A DNA stretch of 64,000 nt from an uncultured Eubacteriales bacterium (GTDB lineage Bacteria > Bacillota > Clostridia > UBA1381 > UMGS1253): assembly GCA_902492065.1 (NCBI GenBank), contig CABUKE010000004.1, positions 1-64,000 of the forward strand, in the 5' to 3' direction. The translations under genes were made by a program, and so were the position numbers. Every line of letters begins with the position of its first letter. Position 1 is the stretch's first letter. This document shows positions 23,454 through 32,212 of this stretch, in pieces. Under the pieces are notes generated by a model that saw only the letters and a program-made list of their open reading frames with translations, was not told the origin of the DNA and did not search any database.

Positions 23454-25034
23454 ATGAGAATGAAACGAATTTGTGCGGCTGTTTTGATTTTAATATTGAC
23501 GCTCTGCGCCTGCTCGGGTCAGCAGCAGAGCGGCGAGCCAGGCGCGACGCAGACGCCGGTTGCGGCGGAGGGTGGCACGCTCAGCGTGGGCGTGTATAAT
23601 TTTGATACCTATAACCCGATTGCGACGCAGTCACAGTCCATGACACAGGCGAGTGCATTCCTTTACGACGGGCTGATGCGGAAAAACAGCGATTATACCA
23701 TGTCGCCGTGCCTTGCACAAAGTTATACGGTGTCGGACAATGGTCTGGTCTATACGTTTTCCCTCCGGCAGGACGTGACATGGCACGACGGGAGTGGCTT
23801 TGACGCCAACGATGTGGACTATACCATCAAGATGATTCAGGATCTGGAAAACAGCCCGTATAAGGAGCGGCTTGCGCTGGTGGCGAACACACGGCGGGCG
23901 GACAAGTACACATATGTGATTACCTTGCAGGAGGCCAATGCCGGGTTTATCAACCTGATGGACTTTCCAATTATCAAGAATGGAACGGACTGCACCGAGG
24001 GGCTGAAGGAATACATCCCAGTCGGTACAGGCCCGTACCAGTATACGCCGTCGGACATGAGCCGGTCGCTCCGGCTGGTGCGAAACGAAAATTATACGGC
24101 GGGCGAAAAGCCCCTGATTGCAGAAGTGATTATTAAGCAGGTGCCGGACAAGGCTGCCCTGACGACGGCGCTCGAGGTGCGGGAGGTCAGCGCGGTTCCC
24201 TTTACGGCGCAGGATTTGATGAATTATAACCCAAAGGGAAACCTGTATACGGTGTCTTATCCAAACAATAACCTGACCTTTCTGGGAATCAACACGACAA
24301 AGGCTGCTCTGTCCGACGCGCGGGTGCGCCGCGCTCTCTCCTATGCAATTGGGCGGGAGGAGATTGAGCAAAATATTATGTTCGGACGCGGGGAGAGCGT
24401 ACACGTTCCCGTGGCACCAAACTCGTATCTATATAAAGATATTTACAGCTTGGAAGAAAGCGCAGACCGCGCAACTGAGCTGCTTACCGAGGCGGGCTAC
24501 AGCCCGGGAGAGGACGGCGTGCGGGTTCAGGCCGATAGTGGCGAGGTACTTCGCTTTAACCTATTGGTCAACAGCGATAACGAACGCCGGAACGCCATTG
24601 CGGAAAAAGTCAAAACTGATTTGCAGAAAATAGGCGTAGAGGTTACAGTGGAAAGCGTGCCGTTTGATGAATACGAACGGCGGGTCGGCGCTGGGGACTA
24701 CGACGTATTTTTGGGCGAGGTCAAAATTGGGACAGACCTTGATCTGTCCATGTTTGCGGGCCAAAATGCACGCTACAGCGTATATGCAAGCGAGCGGATT
24801 GACTCGCTCCTGTGGAACTGCAAAAATGCCGTGACGCAGGAGACATTTGCCCAGACATATCAGGAGTTAGAGGAGGCATTTTTGGAGGAGATGCCAATTA
24901 TTTCCCTGTTTATGGGAATGGACGCGATAATGTTAAACAGCACCGTGCAGGGAGTGGAAATGCCGGCGGCGGGAAGCGTGTTTGCCGATATGGCTGGATG
25001 GTATATCACTGCACCGCAGGCGGTACAAAAATAA
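23454..25034 (+). CDS. ABC transporter substrate-binding lipoprotein (SBP family 5)
   Basis: This gene encodes 526 residues. It has a lipoprotein signal with hydrophobic core AAVLILILTLCAC, probable lipid-modified Cys20, and a Ser/Gln/Gly linker. The mature part follows family 5 (oligopeptide/dipeptide/nickel-binding type): LSVGVYNFDTYNPIATQ, LYDGLMRKNSDYTMSPCLAQSY, FSLRQDVTWHDGSGFDANDVDYTI, VGTGPYQY, FLGINTTKAALSDARVRRALSYAIGR. It binds a peptide-like ligand outside the membrane. No permease or ATPase gene is adjacent, so it is an orphan binding protein. GGATAAGGAAG precedes ATG 23454; ATG 23460 is also possible. A strong terminator follows. Confidence 0.9.
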   Translation: MRMKRICAAVLILILTLCACSGQQQSGEPGATQTPVAAEGGTLSVGVYNFDTYNPIATQSQSMTQASAFLYDGLMRKNSDYTMSPCLAQSYTVSDNGLVYTFSLRQDVTWHDGSGFDANDVDYTIKMIQDLENSPYKERLALVANTRRADKYTYVITLQEANAGFINLMDFPIIKNGTDCTEGLKEYIPVGTGPYQYTPSDMSRSLRLVRNENYTAGEKPLIAEVIIKQVPDKAALTTALEVREVSAVPFTAQDLMNYNPKGNLYTVSYPNNNLTFLGINTTKAALSDARVRRALSYAIGREEIEQNIMFGRGESVHVPVAPNSYLYKDIYSLEESADRATELLTEAGYSPGEDGVRVQADSGEVLRFNLLVNSDNERRNAIAEKVKTDLQKIGVEVTVESVPFDEYERRVGAGDYDVFLGEVKIGTDLDLSMFAGQNARYSVYASERIDSLLWNCKNAVTQETFAQTYQELEEAFLEEMPIISLFMGMDAIMLNSTVQGVEMPAAGSVFADMAGWYITAPQAVQK

Positions 25035-25062
25035 AAAAGTGCGTCATATGACGCACTTTTTT
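25033..25062. terminator. 30-bp palindromic terminator
   Basis: AAAAAAGTGCGTCAT and its exact complement. It works in both directions and separates the lipoprotein gene from the convergent zinc-ribbon gene. Confidence 0.9.
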
Positions 25063-25070
25063 ATTTTCCA

Positions 25071-25517
25071 TTAATAATAGTAGTAGGGGCTGTCGAACAG
25101 CGAAGAAATACTGAAGCCAATAATCATACTGAATAAAAAGAAAATTACACCAATACCGATTGCAACCAGATAAATAATCAGATTCGCTTTACCAAATGTC
25201 TTTTTACTCGGCTTTGTATTATCACTAAACGCCCACACCAACATAATGATGAAGTAGACCAGCGGCCCTACGCAGGGAATCAGGTTTACAAGCAGAACCA
25301 TCCATTCCCCGACTGTAACTGGTTCATTGTTGACCGGCCGCGCAGCCGGAGCAGGCTGTGGAACAGGCGGCTGCTCTGTTTGCTGGTTAAACTGTGCTTC
25401 TACTGCCGCAGCCTGCTGTTCATAAGCGGAAGGGCCGTCGCCGAGCTTTGCGCCGCAGGTCGGGCAAAAGTCGACGCTGTCGTCGAACTCCCGGTTGCAG
25501 TTGTTACATTTCCTCAT
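25071..25517 (-). CDS. zinc-ribbon membrane protein of unknown function
   Basis: This gene encodes 148 residues. The N-terminal zinc ribbon has CNNC (residues 4-7) and CPTC (18-21). A Gln/Pro/Ala-rich linker (~30-65) follows, then two membrane segments (~72-95 and ~110-133), and the protein ends SSLFDSPYYYY. GGAGGAG precedes ATG 25517. Proteins with this layout are common in Firmicutes and of unknown role. It ends at the shared palindromic terminator. Confidence 0.8.
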   Translation of the reverse strand: MRKCNNCNREFDDSVDFCPTCGAKLGDGPSAYEQQAAAVEAQFNQQTEQPPVPQPAPAARPVNNEPVTVGEWMVLLVNLIPCVGPLVYFIIMLVWAFSDNTKPSKKTFGKANLIIYLVAIGIGVIFFLFSMIIGFSISSLFDSPYYYY

Positions 25518-25545
25518 AATATCTCCTCCTTAAAAATAAATCAAA

Positions 25546-26679
25546 TCAATATTTTCCATACGTACGTGCTGTTTCAATCATGGCGAACAGGTTCTCCGGC
25601 GGGGTATCGCGTCCGCACTGGTCGCCAGTCGAAAGGATAAATCCGCCCCCTTCCGCAGCATCGTCAATGGCGCGCTTCGCCGCTTCGCGCACCTGCTCTG
25701 GCGTGCCATTGAGCATCACATCTGTCGTATGCAGATTGCCTTTCAGCACAATCTTATCTCCAAATTTCTGTTTGATTTCCCGCAGGTTACAGTTCCCCAT
25801 CGGTGGAATTTCAAGCGGGTCAATTACAGTCAGATGGGTTTCGTTTGCCAGAATTTCGACCAGCTCGGCCTCCGGTCCGCAGGAATGCACATGGGTAAAG
25901 ACGCCGTCTGCATAGGCGAGGTCGGTCACCTTTTTGACAATGGGAAGCGCAAGCTCACGGAAAATAGCGGGCGTCTGCCAAATCAGGGAACCGGAACAGC
26001 CCGTACACAGGAAATCCGGCGTTGTTTCAAGCTGCATCAGCCGGTGATAGCGCGCTTCTGTTTCCTGCACAAGGCGGTCGCGCATATCATAGAAATATTC
26101 CGGTTCGTCATAATAGCGGAACACATCCTCTTCACTGTGTAACAGGCAGGAGATACCGCAGAAGACACCGACTAGGCCGTGGTCGCCCATTTCCTGCTTT
26201 ACAAGTGCGAGCAGCTCCTCGCCGGACGGCCATTCGCATACGCCTTCAAGCTCTTTGAAGTTGGCCGGTTCCACCTCCAGCCCCATCTTTTCCGGCGGTA
26301 CACCCTCAACAGGTGGATTATCAATGGGGTATACAGTTACTGTATCGCTCCAAAAATGTTTGCCGTTTGCAAGCTGGTAGTTCTGTGTAATAATCTTTTC
26401 TTCATCCTGGAACACGATTGCCGTTTTTTCTTCTTTGTGTTCTGGCTCCAAATCGTCCAAGCGGATATCTACATATCCATCCATCAGGCTGTCGAAATCA
26501 TAGTACTTCACACAGTCAATATACGCTTTCCACTGCGGTATTTTTTTGTATAAGTACACGTCCCAGAACGGCAGGCCCGTCATCTTGACCGGAATCATAT
26601 TCGATGTGTCCGGTGAAACGGGTACGCAGTCCGGTATCTCCCCGCGCAAAACCGCAGTAAGACGCTCTCTGCTTGTCAT
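25546..26679 (-). CDS. uroporphyrinogen decarboxylase-family (URO-D/MtaA-like) protein
   Basis: This gene encodes 377 residues from ATG 26679 (MTSRERLTAVLRGEIPDCVPVSP), with AAGGGAAGGA upstream; the open frame further upstream is only antisense to tadA. The URO-D fold is seen in RERLTAVLRGE, DFLCTGCSGSLIWQTPAIFRELALP, THVHSCGPEAELVEIL and KIVLKGNLHTTDVMLNGTPEQV. The HVHSCG and CxxC-like cysteines resemble corrinoid-methyltransferase relatives more than haem-synthesis HemE. No haem genes or corrinoid protein lie nearby. A methyl-group transfer role is plausible but unproven. Confidence 0.8.
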   Translation of the reverse strand: MTSRERLTAVLRGEIPDCVPVSPDTSNMIPVKMTGLPFWDVYLYKKIPQWKAYIDCVKYYDFDSLMDGYVDIRLDDLEPEHKEEKTAIVFQDEEKIITQNYQLANGKHFWSDTVTVYPIDNPPVEGVPPEKMGLEVEPANFKELEGVCEWPSGEELLALVKQEMGDHGLVGVFCGISCLLHSEEDVFRYYDEPEYFYDMRDRLVQETEARYHRLMQLETTPDFLCTGCSGSLIWQTPAIFRELALPIVKKVTDLAYADGVFTHVHSCGPEAELVEILANETHLTVIDPLEIPPMGNCNLREIKQKFGDKIVLKGNLHTTDVMLNGTPEQVREAAKRAIDDAAEGGGFILSTGDQCGRDTPPENLFAMIETARTYGKY

Positions 26680-26797
26680 AATAATCCTTCCCTTCTGCAA
26701 GGCGGTTCGCATAAATTTAATGTACCATACTTCTTGACAAAAGTCGAGTGTTTTTTTAAAATAGAACCAGATTTGCACCCAAATGGAGGAAGCGGCT

Positions 26798-27274
26798 ATG
26801 GCATTTGAGGAAACATTTATGCGTGCGGCGGTTGCTGAAGCGAAAAAGGCGGCCCAAAAGGGGGAATGCCCCATTGGTGCGGTGATTGTCCTGGACGGCA
26901 AAATCCTTGCACGCGGACACAACTTGCGTGAAACAAAGGAATGTGTCATCAATCACGCGGAAATCATCGCAATTCAAAAGGCGAATAAAAAGCTTGGTTC
27001 ATGGCGGCTCGACGGGTGCGATTTGTATGTGACGCTCGAGCCATGTGCCATGTGTGCGGGTGCAATTATCCAAAGTCGAATCCGCAGCGTTTACTTTGGT
27101 GCGTTCGATAGTAAGGCCGGCGCGTGTGGATCTGTGACGGATTTGTTTGTGCCGGGTCTGTTCAACCATACTGTGGCGGTGAACGGCGGAATCCAAAAAG
27201 AGGAATGCGGCGCACTTTTATCCGATTTTTTCCGCAATTTGCGCAGTCAGAAGAAAAAGGGGGCGCAATTGTAA
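26798..27274 (+). CDS. tadA: tRNA-specific adenosine deaminase
   Basis: This gene encodes 158 residues. It deaminates A34 to inosine in tRNA-Arg(ACG). The zinc site is His53-Ala-Glu55 (NHAE) and Pro82-Cys83-x-x-Cys86 (EPCAMC). ECPIGAVIV, RDxGxC-like GSWRLDGCDLYVTLEP, SRIRSVYFGAFDSKAGACGSV and HTVAVNGGI are typical. GGAGG lies 8 bases before ATG 26798; an ATG at 26783 would bury it. Its stop codon lies inside the putative biotin operator of the next gene. Confidence 0.94.
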   Translation: MAFEETFMRAAVAEAKKAAQKGECPIGAVIVLDGKILARGHNLRETKECVINHAEIIAIQKANKKLGSWRLDGCDLYVTLEPCAMCAGAIIQSRIRSVYFGAFDSKAGACGSVTDLFVPGLFNHTVAVNGGIQKEECGALLSDFFRNLRSQKKKGAQL

Positions 27275-27302
27275 ACCTGATATTTAAAAATAGTTGACAA
27301 TT
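27267..27302. promoter_or_regulatory. putative BirA (biotin repressor) operator
   Basis: AATTGTAAAC, 16 bases, GTTGACAATT: an inverted repeat with one mismatch that fits the BirA box pattern TTGTAAAC-N14/16-GTTTACAA. The right arm covers the -35 element of the bioY promoter. Confidence 0.75.
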
Positions 27303-27322
27303 GTGTATTTATGGTTTATAAT
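27294..27322 (+). promoter_or_regulatory. bioY promoter
   Basis: Perfect consensus: TTGACA (27294-27299), 17 bases, TATAAT (27317-27322). The -35 overlaps the BirA operator. Confidence 0.9.
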
Positions 27323-27353
27323 GTCACATATCCAAAAAAGGGAGTGTGGCAAA

Positions 27354-27890
27354 ATGAAATTAAAGACAAAAAATATGCTGTTGGCCGCAATATTTGCAGC
27401 AGTTATCGCAATCTGTGCGCAGATTGTGGTTCCTTTGCCGTTCAGCCAGGTACAGTTCTCCCTGTCCGTGCTGGCGGTATTTTTGTGCGGCGGTATGCTC
27501 GGCATTCGATATGGATGCCTGTCCGTCCTTGTCTATTTGCTGTTAGGGCTGTGCGGTTTGCCGGTGTTTGGCAAGTTTATGGGCGGTCCCAGCGCCCTGC
27601 TTGGCCCGACTGGCGGCTATATGGTGGCGTATCCGCTTATGGTTTTGACGATTGGACTGTGCCGGAAGCTGTTTCGTAAGCAGGGGTTTATGTCCTACTT
27701 TTTTAGTATGCTTGCCTCGTTGGTAATATGCTATCTGTTTGGAAGCGCGTGGCTGGCAATCTCTGCTCATATGTCGTTTGGCGCGGCGCTTATGGCGGGC
27801 GTTGTGCCGTTTGTGGTGTTTGATATTTTGAAGGCGGCACTCGCGGCGTATCTATGTGTACTGTTTCGTAAACAGCTTAAACTGGTATAA
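27354..27890 (+). CDS. bioY: biotin transporter BioY (ECF S-component)
   Basis: This gene encodes 178 residues with six hydrophobic segments. The family signature is present: QIVVPLPFSQVQFSLSVLAVFLCGGMLG, LYLLLGLCGLPVF-type loop, FMGGPSALLGPTGGYMVAYPL. It binds biotin in the membrane and needs an ECF A/A'/T energising module, which is not in the window. GGGAG lies 10 bases before ATG 27354. A BirA operator overlaps its consensus promoter, so expression should fall when biotin is plentiful. No biotin synthesis genes are adjacent. Confidence 0.93.
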   Translation: MKLKTKNMLLAAIFAAVIAICAQIVVPLPFSQVQFSLSVLAVFLCGGMLGIRYGCLSVLVYLLLGLCGLPVFGKFMGGPSALLGPTGGYMVAYPLMVLTIGLCRKLFRKQGFMSYFFSMLASLVICYLFGSAWLAISAHMSFGAALMAGVVPFVVFDILKAALAAYLCVLFRKQLKLV

Positions 27891-27971
27891 TTTTGTTAAA
27901 ATTGCGCATAAAGCTGATTTGAATTTGGGCAAATTTCTATCTGCATGGTAGAAAAAATGTAGAAAATTGTT

Positions 27972-28000
27972 TTGCGCTTCCTGCTGTTTTATGGTATAAT
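27972..28000 (+). promoter_or_regulatory. promoter of the first MATE gene
   Basis: TTGCGC (27972-27977), 17 bases, TATAAT (27995-28000). It excludes the in-frame TTG at 27972 as a start codon. Confidence 0.65.
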
Positions 28001-28022
28001 AAAACAGTTAAGGAGTGATGAA

Positions 28023-29372
28023 ATGGAAGAAATAAAAGAAAACAAGATGGCTTCTACGCCTATGCTGAAGCTGATTATCTCCATGTCGCTGCCAAGCATG
28101 TTCTCCATGCTGATTCAGGCGCTCTACAATGTGGTAGACAGTATGTATGTGGCGTATTCGAGTCAGGCGGCGCTGACGGCGGTGTCGCTGGCGTTTCCTG
28201 TGCAAATGCTGATGATTGCCGTCTCGGTCGGGACGGGAATTGGTATCAACTCGCTGGTTTCCCGTCGGTTGGGGGAAAAGCGGTTTGCAGAGGCCAACAG
28301 CGCTGCGACGCATGGCGTGCTCATTGCAATTGCAAGCTGGCTGCTGTTTGTTGTTTTGGGAATATTGTTCATACAGCCCTATTTTTCCATGCTGGATGCC
28401 AGCGCAGAAGTAAAGCAAATGGCGATAACTTACACAAATATTGTCATTTTTGTGTCGATTGGATGCTTTTTGGAAGTCAATTTGGAAAAGACGCTGCAGG
28501 CGACAGGAAACATGATTTACCCCATGCTGTTCCAGCTTGTCGGCGCAGTGACCAATATTATTCTTGACCCGATTTTCATCTTCGGCTATCTTGGCGTACC
28601 GGCGATGGGGATTGCCGGCGCGGCGATTGCAACAGTGGCGGGACAGATTGTTGCAATGATTTTTGCGATTATCATTATTTTTACAAAGTCGCATGACGTA
28701 CATATCACATTTAAAAAATTTAAAATAAATTGGACGACGATTAAGGACATTTATGTAGTCGGTGTTCCTTCTATTGTCATGCAGGCGATTGGCTCGGTAC
28801 TGACAACGGCGCTCAACTGGATTTTGATTGGTTTTTCCGAGGCGGCGGTGTCGGTATTCGGCATCTACTTTAAGCTGCAGTCCTTTATCTTTATGCCTGT
28901 ATTTGGCCTGACACACGGCGTTATGCCGATTATGGGATATTCCTTTGGCGCACGTAAAAAGCAGCGCCTGGTTTCCGCCCTGAAGTACGGCTGTGTCATC
29001 GCTGTCATTATCATGGCGGTCGGAATGTTGATTTTTATGATAATACCGGACAAGCTTCTGATGATGTTCAATGCGACGGATGAGATTTTGAGAATTGGTG
29101 TGCCGGCGCTCCGCACGATTAGCCTGTGCTTTGTGTCGGCTGCAATCGGTATCATATTCTCAACTCTGTTCCAGGCGTTAGGTTTGGGGTTCAACAGCCT
29201 GCTTGTGTCCCTGCTGCGGCAGATTATTATTCTGCTCCCGGCCGCATATTTCCTGAGCAAGATCAGCTTGGATGCGGTATGGTATGCGTTTGTCATTGCA
29301 GAAGTTGTTTCGCTGATTGCCAGTATATTGATTTATTGGGGCGTTTATAAAACACGCATCCGTAATTTGTAA
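28023..29372 (+). CDS. MATE-family multidrug/metabolite efflux protein
   Basis: This gene encodes 449 residues with twelve hydrophobic segments. MATE features: MLKLIISMSLPSMFSMLIQALYNVVDSMYV at the first helix, GTGIGINSLVSRRLGEKRF, LEVNLEKTLQATGNMIYPM, DPIFIFG, GLTHGVMPIMGYSFGARKKQRL and SALKYG. It is an Na+- or H+-driven exporter in the cytoplasmic membrane; the substrate is unknown. AAGGAG lies before ATG 28023. It is a single-gene unit with its own promoter and terminator. A second MATE gene, of a different branch, is at 48279. Confidence 0.9.
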   Translation: MEEIKENKMASTPMLKLIISMSLPSMFSMLIQALYNVVDSMYVAYSSQAALTAVSLAFPVQMLMIAVSVGTGIGINSLVSRRLGEKRFAEANSAATHGVLIAIASWLLFVVLGILFIQPYFSMLDASAEVKQMAITYTNIVIFVSIGCFLEVNLEKTLQATGNMIYPMLFQLVGAVTNIILDPIFIFGYLGVPAMGIAGAAIATVAGQIVAMIFAIIIIFTKSHDVHITFKKFKINWTTIKDIYVVGVPSIVMQAIGSVLTTALNWILIGFSEAAVSVFGIYFKLQSFIFMPVFGLTHGVMPIMGYSFGARKKQRLVSALKYGCVIAVIIMAVGMLIFMIIPDKLLMMFNATDEILRIGVPALRTISLCFVSAAIGIIFSTLFQALGLGFNSLLVSLLRQIIILLPAAYFLSKISLDAVWYAFVIAEVVSLIASILIYWGVYKTRIRNL

Positions 29373-29376
29373 AGGC

Positions 29377-29403
29377 AAAGCCGTCCGCTTGGGACGGCTT
29401 TTT
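29377..29403 (+). terminator. terminator after the MATE gene
   Basis: AAAGCCGTCC-GCTT-GGGACGGCTTTTT, a 9-10 bp G+C-rich stem with a T-run. Confidence 0.88.
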
Positions 29404-29475
29404 CATTGACAGTTTTTTTGCGCTGTGTTACAATAAAGCCCTTGAAAGATTCCTGCCGGTGGGGAGGCGTATGGG

Positions 29476-30048
29476 TTGAACGTGTATGATTTTGATAAAA
29501 CGATTTACGACGGCGACAGTACGGCGCATTTCTACTTTTACTGTCTGCGCCGCTTTCCCTCCGTCCTTTTATGGTTGCCGTATCAGGGCGGCGCGTTTTT
29601 GCTGTATTTGTTCGGCATTTACACGAAGACGCAGTTTAAGGAACGGTTTTACCACTTTTTCCGTAGTGTACGGGAGATTGAGAGCATTGTAGAACAGTTC
29701 TGGGAAGAAAAACAGGGCCGGATCAAATTCTGGTACCGCGCCAATCAAAGACCGGACGATGTTGTGATTTCCGCCTCACCAGAGTTTTTGCTGCGGCCCA
29801 TCTGCACACGGCTTGGCATATCGCATTTGATTGCGTCGCGGGTGGACGCGCATACGGGTAAGTACGACGGGCTGAACTGCTATGGAGCGGAAAAGGTTCT
29901 GCGCTTTCAGGAGGAAATGCCGGACTGTGTAATTGAAAATTTTTATTCGGATTCGTACTCGGACACGCCGCTGGCTCGTCTTGCCACGGAGCAGGCATAT
30001 CTTGTCATAGGTGAGCGGCTGGTATTATGGAATGAAGGTATGAAATAA
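29476..30048 (+). CDS. HAD-superfamily phosphatase (subfamily IB)
   Basis: This gene encodes 190 residues. HAD motif I is DFDKTIYDGDS at residues 5-15 and motif II is ISASPEFLLRPI. Motif III Lys lies in YGAEKV, and motif IV is NFYSDSYSDTPLA. This fits the HAD-IB group (SerB-like and polar-lipid phosphatases). Residues ~25-55 are hydrophobic (LLWLPYQGGAFLLYLFGIY), a helical cap that may touch the membrane. Start: TTG 29476 with GGGGAGG 8 bases upstream; the nearby ATG at 29471 is out of frame. Phosphomonoesterase activity is likely; the substrate is unknown. Confidence 0.85.
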   Translation: MNVYDFDKTIYDGDSTAHFYFYCLRRFPSVLLWLPYQGGAFLLYLFGIYTKTQFKERFYHFFRSVREIESIVEQFWEEKQGRIKFWYRANQRPDDVVISASPEFLLRPICTRLGISHLIASRVDAHTGKYDGLNCYGAEKVLRFQEEMPDCVIENFYSDSYSDTPLARLATEQAYLVIGERLVLWNEGMK

Positions 30049-30071
30049 AAAACAATTTTTTGGATATGATG

Positions 30072-30098
30072 AGGGACAGGGAGTAATCTGTCCCTTTT
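30072..30098 (+). terminator. terminator after the HAD gene
   Basis: AGGGACAG, an 8-base loop and CTGTCCCTTTT. Confidence 0.82.
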
Positions 30099-30134
30099 CT
30101 TTATTATATAGATTAAGAAAGTTTAAAAATTATG

Positions 30135-30163
30135 TTGATAAAGAGGGAAAATTGTGATACGAT
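30135..30163 (+). promoter_or_regulatory. promoter of the acetyltransferase-nhaC pair
   Basis: TTGATA (30135-30140), 17 bases, TACGAT (30158-30163), 30 bases before the start codon. Confidence 0.6.
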
Positions 30164-30193
30164 ACAGAAATCACAGAAGATAGGGGGAGAAAC

Positions 30194-30676
30194 ATGGATA
30201 CGTTTGTAATTGAGCCGGCGCAGCGGCGGGATGCAGTGGTTATTTTGGAATTGATTCGGGCAATTGCCGAATACGAAAAGATGAGTGACTGCGTTGAGGC
30301 AACAGAGGAAATGATTGCGGAAAATGTGTTTGACCGAGGCGGTGCGCAGGTTTTGCTGGCAAAGGAGAACGGCGTGCCGGTTGGGTTTGCCCTGTTTTTT
30401 GAAAACTTTTCAACCTTTAAAGGGAAAAGCGGAATCTACTTGGAAGATTTATTTGTTCGGGAGGAAAAGCGCGGCAAAGGCTACGGCAAGGCGTTGTTTC
30501 AGGCTGTGGCGCGCATTGCGCGCGAGCGCGGTGCAGGCCGGATGGAATGGGCGTGCCTCGACTGGAATGAGCCGTCGATCCAGTTTTACAGGGCGATGGG
30601 TGCGCAGCCGCTCTCGGAGTGGACGACCTACCGCTTAGACGAAGCGGCGCTTGCCGCGATGGAGAAAACGGAATAA
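30194..30676 (+). CDS. GNAT N-acetyltransferase, diamine/thialysine acetyltransferase-like
   Basis: This gene encodes 160 residues. IRAIAEYEKMSD, FALFFENFSTFKGKSGIYLEDLFV, the acetyl-CoA loop RGKGYGKALF and WACLDWNEPSIQFYRAMGAQPLSEWTTYRL match the spermidine/spermine and thialysine N-acetyltransferase branch closely. It probably acetylates a small amine using acetyl-CoA in the cytoplasm. GGGGGAG precedes ATG 30194. The next gene, an NhaC-type antiporter, starts 18 bases after it; the two are likely one operon, but a functional link is not evident. Confidence 0.87.
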   Translation: MDTFVIEPAQRRDAVVILELIRAIAEYEKMSDCVEATEEMIAENVFDRGGAQVLLAKENGVPVGFALFFENFSTFKGKSGIYLEDLFVREEKRGKGYGKALFQAVARIARERGAGRMEWACLDWNEPSIQFYRAMGAQPLSEWTTYRLDEAALAAMEKTE

Positions 30677-30694
30677 ACACAGGGAGGGAAACAT

Positions 30695-32212
30695 ATGCAG
30701 GAGATATGGCTGCAACAGACAATTTGGACCATATTGCCGCCGCTGCTGGCGATTGCGCTGGCGCTGTGGACAAAAGAGGTCTATTTTTCGCTTCTGGTTG
30801 GAATCGTATCCGGCGCGCTTATGTACGCCAATTTCAGTCCGCTTGGCGCGCTGGAGACGACGTTTACCATTTTGGGGGAGAAAGTCGGCGCGAACATCAA
30901 TATCCTTATTTTTCTCGTTTTACTGGGGATGCTGGTCGCGCTGATGAACAAGTCGGGCGCGACGCGGGCTTATGGCAGGTGGGCTGTGCGCTCCATCCAA
31001 TCAAAGCGCGGGGCGCTTGCCGCAACGTCGGCGCTCGGCGTGTTGATTTTTGTAGACGACTACTTCAACTGCCTGACGGTTGGAACGGTCATGCGTCCGG
31101 TCACGGATGCACACGGGATTTCCCGTGCAAAACTGGCCTACATCATTGACGCGACGGCGGCCCCGGTCTGTATTATTGCCCCAATCTCGAGCTGGGCGGC
31201 GGCTGTAGGTTCCTCTTTGCCGGAGGGGAGCGGAATCGACGGATTTACGCTTTTTTTACAGACGATCCCGTTTAACCTGTATGCGCTTTTGACGCTGGCC
31301 ATGATTGTGTTTATGATTGTTACCAATTTTGACTTTGGCGCAATGAAAAAGAGTCTGCAATTGGAGCAGGAGGGGAAGCTCCGCGCGGAAGAAAATAAAG
31401 ATGAACTGGTCGTAGAAAACGCGCGGGGACGCATTTTTGACTTGGTTGTTCCGATTCTTGTGTTGATTGTCCTCTGCATTTTGGCCATGCTTTATACTGG
31501 CGGCATACTGGAGGGTGTTGGTATTGTCGATGCGTTTGCCGGGTGCGACGCGGCGCTGTCGCTCGCGATTGGGTCGTTTTGCACGCTGATTGTCACTTTT
31601 CTGCTCTACATCCCGCGCCGGGTTGTGACGTTTTCCCAGTTTGCAGAAAGCCTGGTAGATGGGTTTAAGGCCATGGTGCCCGCTATCCTGATTTTGACGC
31701 TTGCGTGGACGCTCAGCGGCGTCTGCGCGGAGGAATACCTGGACTTGGGCGGCTATGTAAAGGGAATCGTCAGCGCGGGCGGCGTGTCGCTGTCGTTTTT
31801 GCCGGCGATTTTCTTCCTCGCCGCGGTCGGGCTCGCGTTTGCGACCGGAACGTCGTGGGGAACCTTTGCCATCCTGATTCCGATTGCAATGGCAGTGTTT
31901 GGCGGCGAGGCGGGCAATTTGATGGTCGTAACGGTATCGGCAATTTTGGCCGGCGCGGTCTGCGGCGACCATATATCGCCTATCTCCGACACAACGATTC
32001 TGTCCTCGACAGGGGCGCAGTGCAATCACATTGAGCATGTATCGACTCAGATGCCGTACGCGCTTTTAGTGGCGGGGTGTGCGCTTGCCGGTTATGTTGT
32101 GTCCGGCCTTACGGCAAACGGATGGCTGGGCCTGTTGGTTGGCGCAGTCCTGCTGTTTGGCGTTCTGCTTACAATGTGGGGCATGGCAAAAAGGAAAGTT
32201 CCGCAAAGTTAA
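30695..32212 (+). CDS. NhaC-family Na+/H+ antiporter-like transporter
   Basis: This gene encodes 505 residues with about twelve hydrophobic segments. The signature stretches are GALAATSALGVLIFVDDYFNCLTVG, RAKLAYIIDATAAPVCIIAPISSWAA, AFATGTSWGTFAILIPIAMAV and CGDHISPISDTTILSSTGA, all typical of NhaC. The acidic pair VDDYF is in the transport region. It probably exchanges Na+ (or an organic acid, as some relatives do) for H+. GGAGGG precedes ATG 30695. Its last 147 bases are overlapped, on the other strand, by the run-through end of the MBL lipoprotein frame. Confidence 0.9.
   Translation: MQEIWLQQTIWTILPPLLAIALALWTKEVYFSLLVGIVSGALMYANFSPLGALETTFTILGEKVGANINILIFLVLLGMLVALMNKSGATRAYGRWAVRSIQSKRGALAATSALGVLIFVDDYFNCLTVGTVMRPVTDAHGISRAKLAYIIDATAAPVCIIAPISSWAAAVGSSLPEGSGIDGFTLFLQTIPFNLYALLTLAMIVFMIVTNFDFGAMKKSLQLEQEGKLRAEENKDELVVENARGRIFDLVVPILVLIVLCILAMLYTGGILEGVGIVDAFAGCDAALSLAIGSFCTLIVTFLLYIPRRVVTFSQFAESLVDGFKAMVPAILILTLAWTLSGVCAEEYLDLGGYVKGIVSAGGVSLSFLPAIFFLAAVGLAFATGTSWGTFAILIPIAMAVFGGEAGNLMVVTVSAILAGAVCGDHISPISDTTILSSTGAQCNHIEHVSTQMPYALLVAGCALAGYVVSGLTANGWLGLLVGAVLLFGVLLTMWGMAKRKVPQS

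Noticed and set aside
25546..26952. Longer start for the UroD-family protein
   Set aside because: The extra N-terminal residues are antisense to tadA, and ATG 26679 with AAGGGAAGGA begins the family's normal N-terminus.
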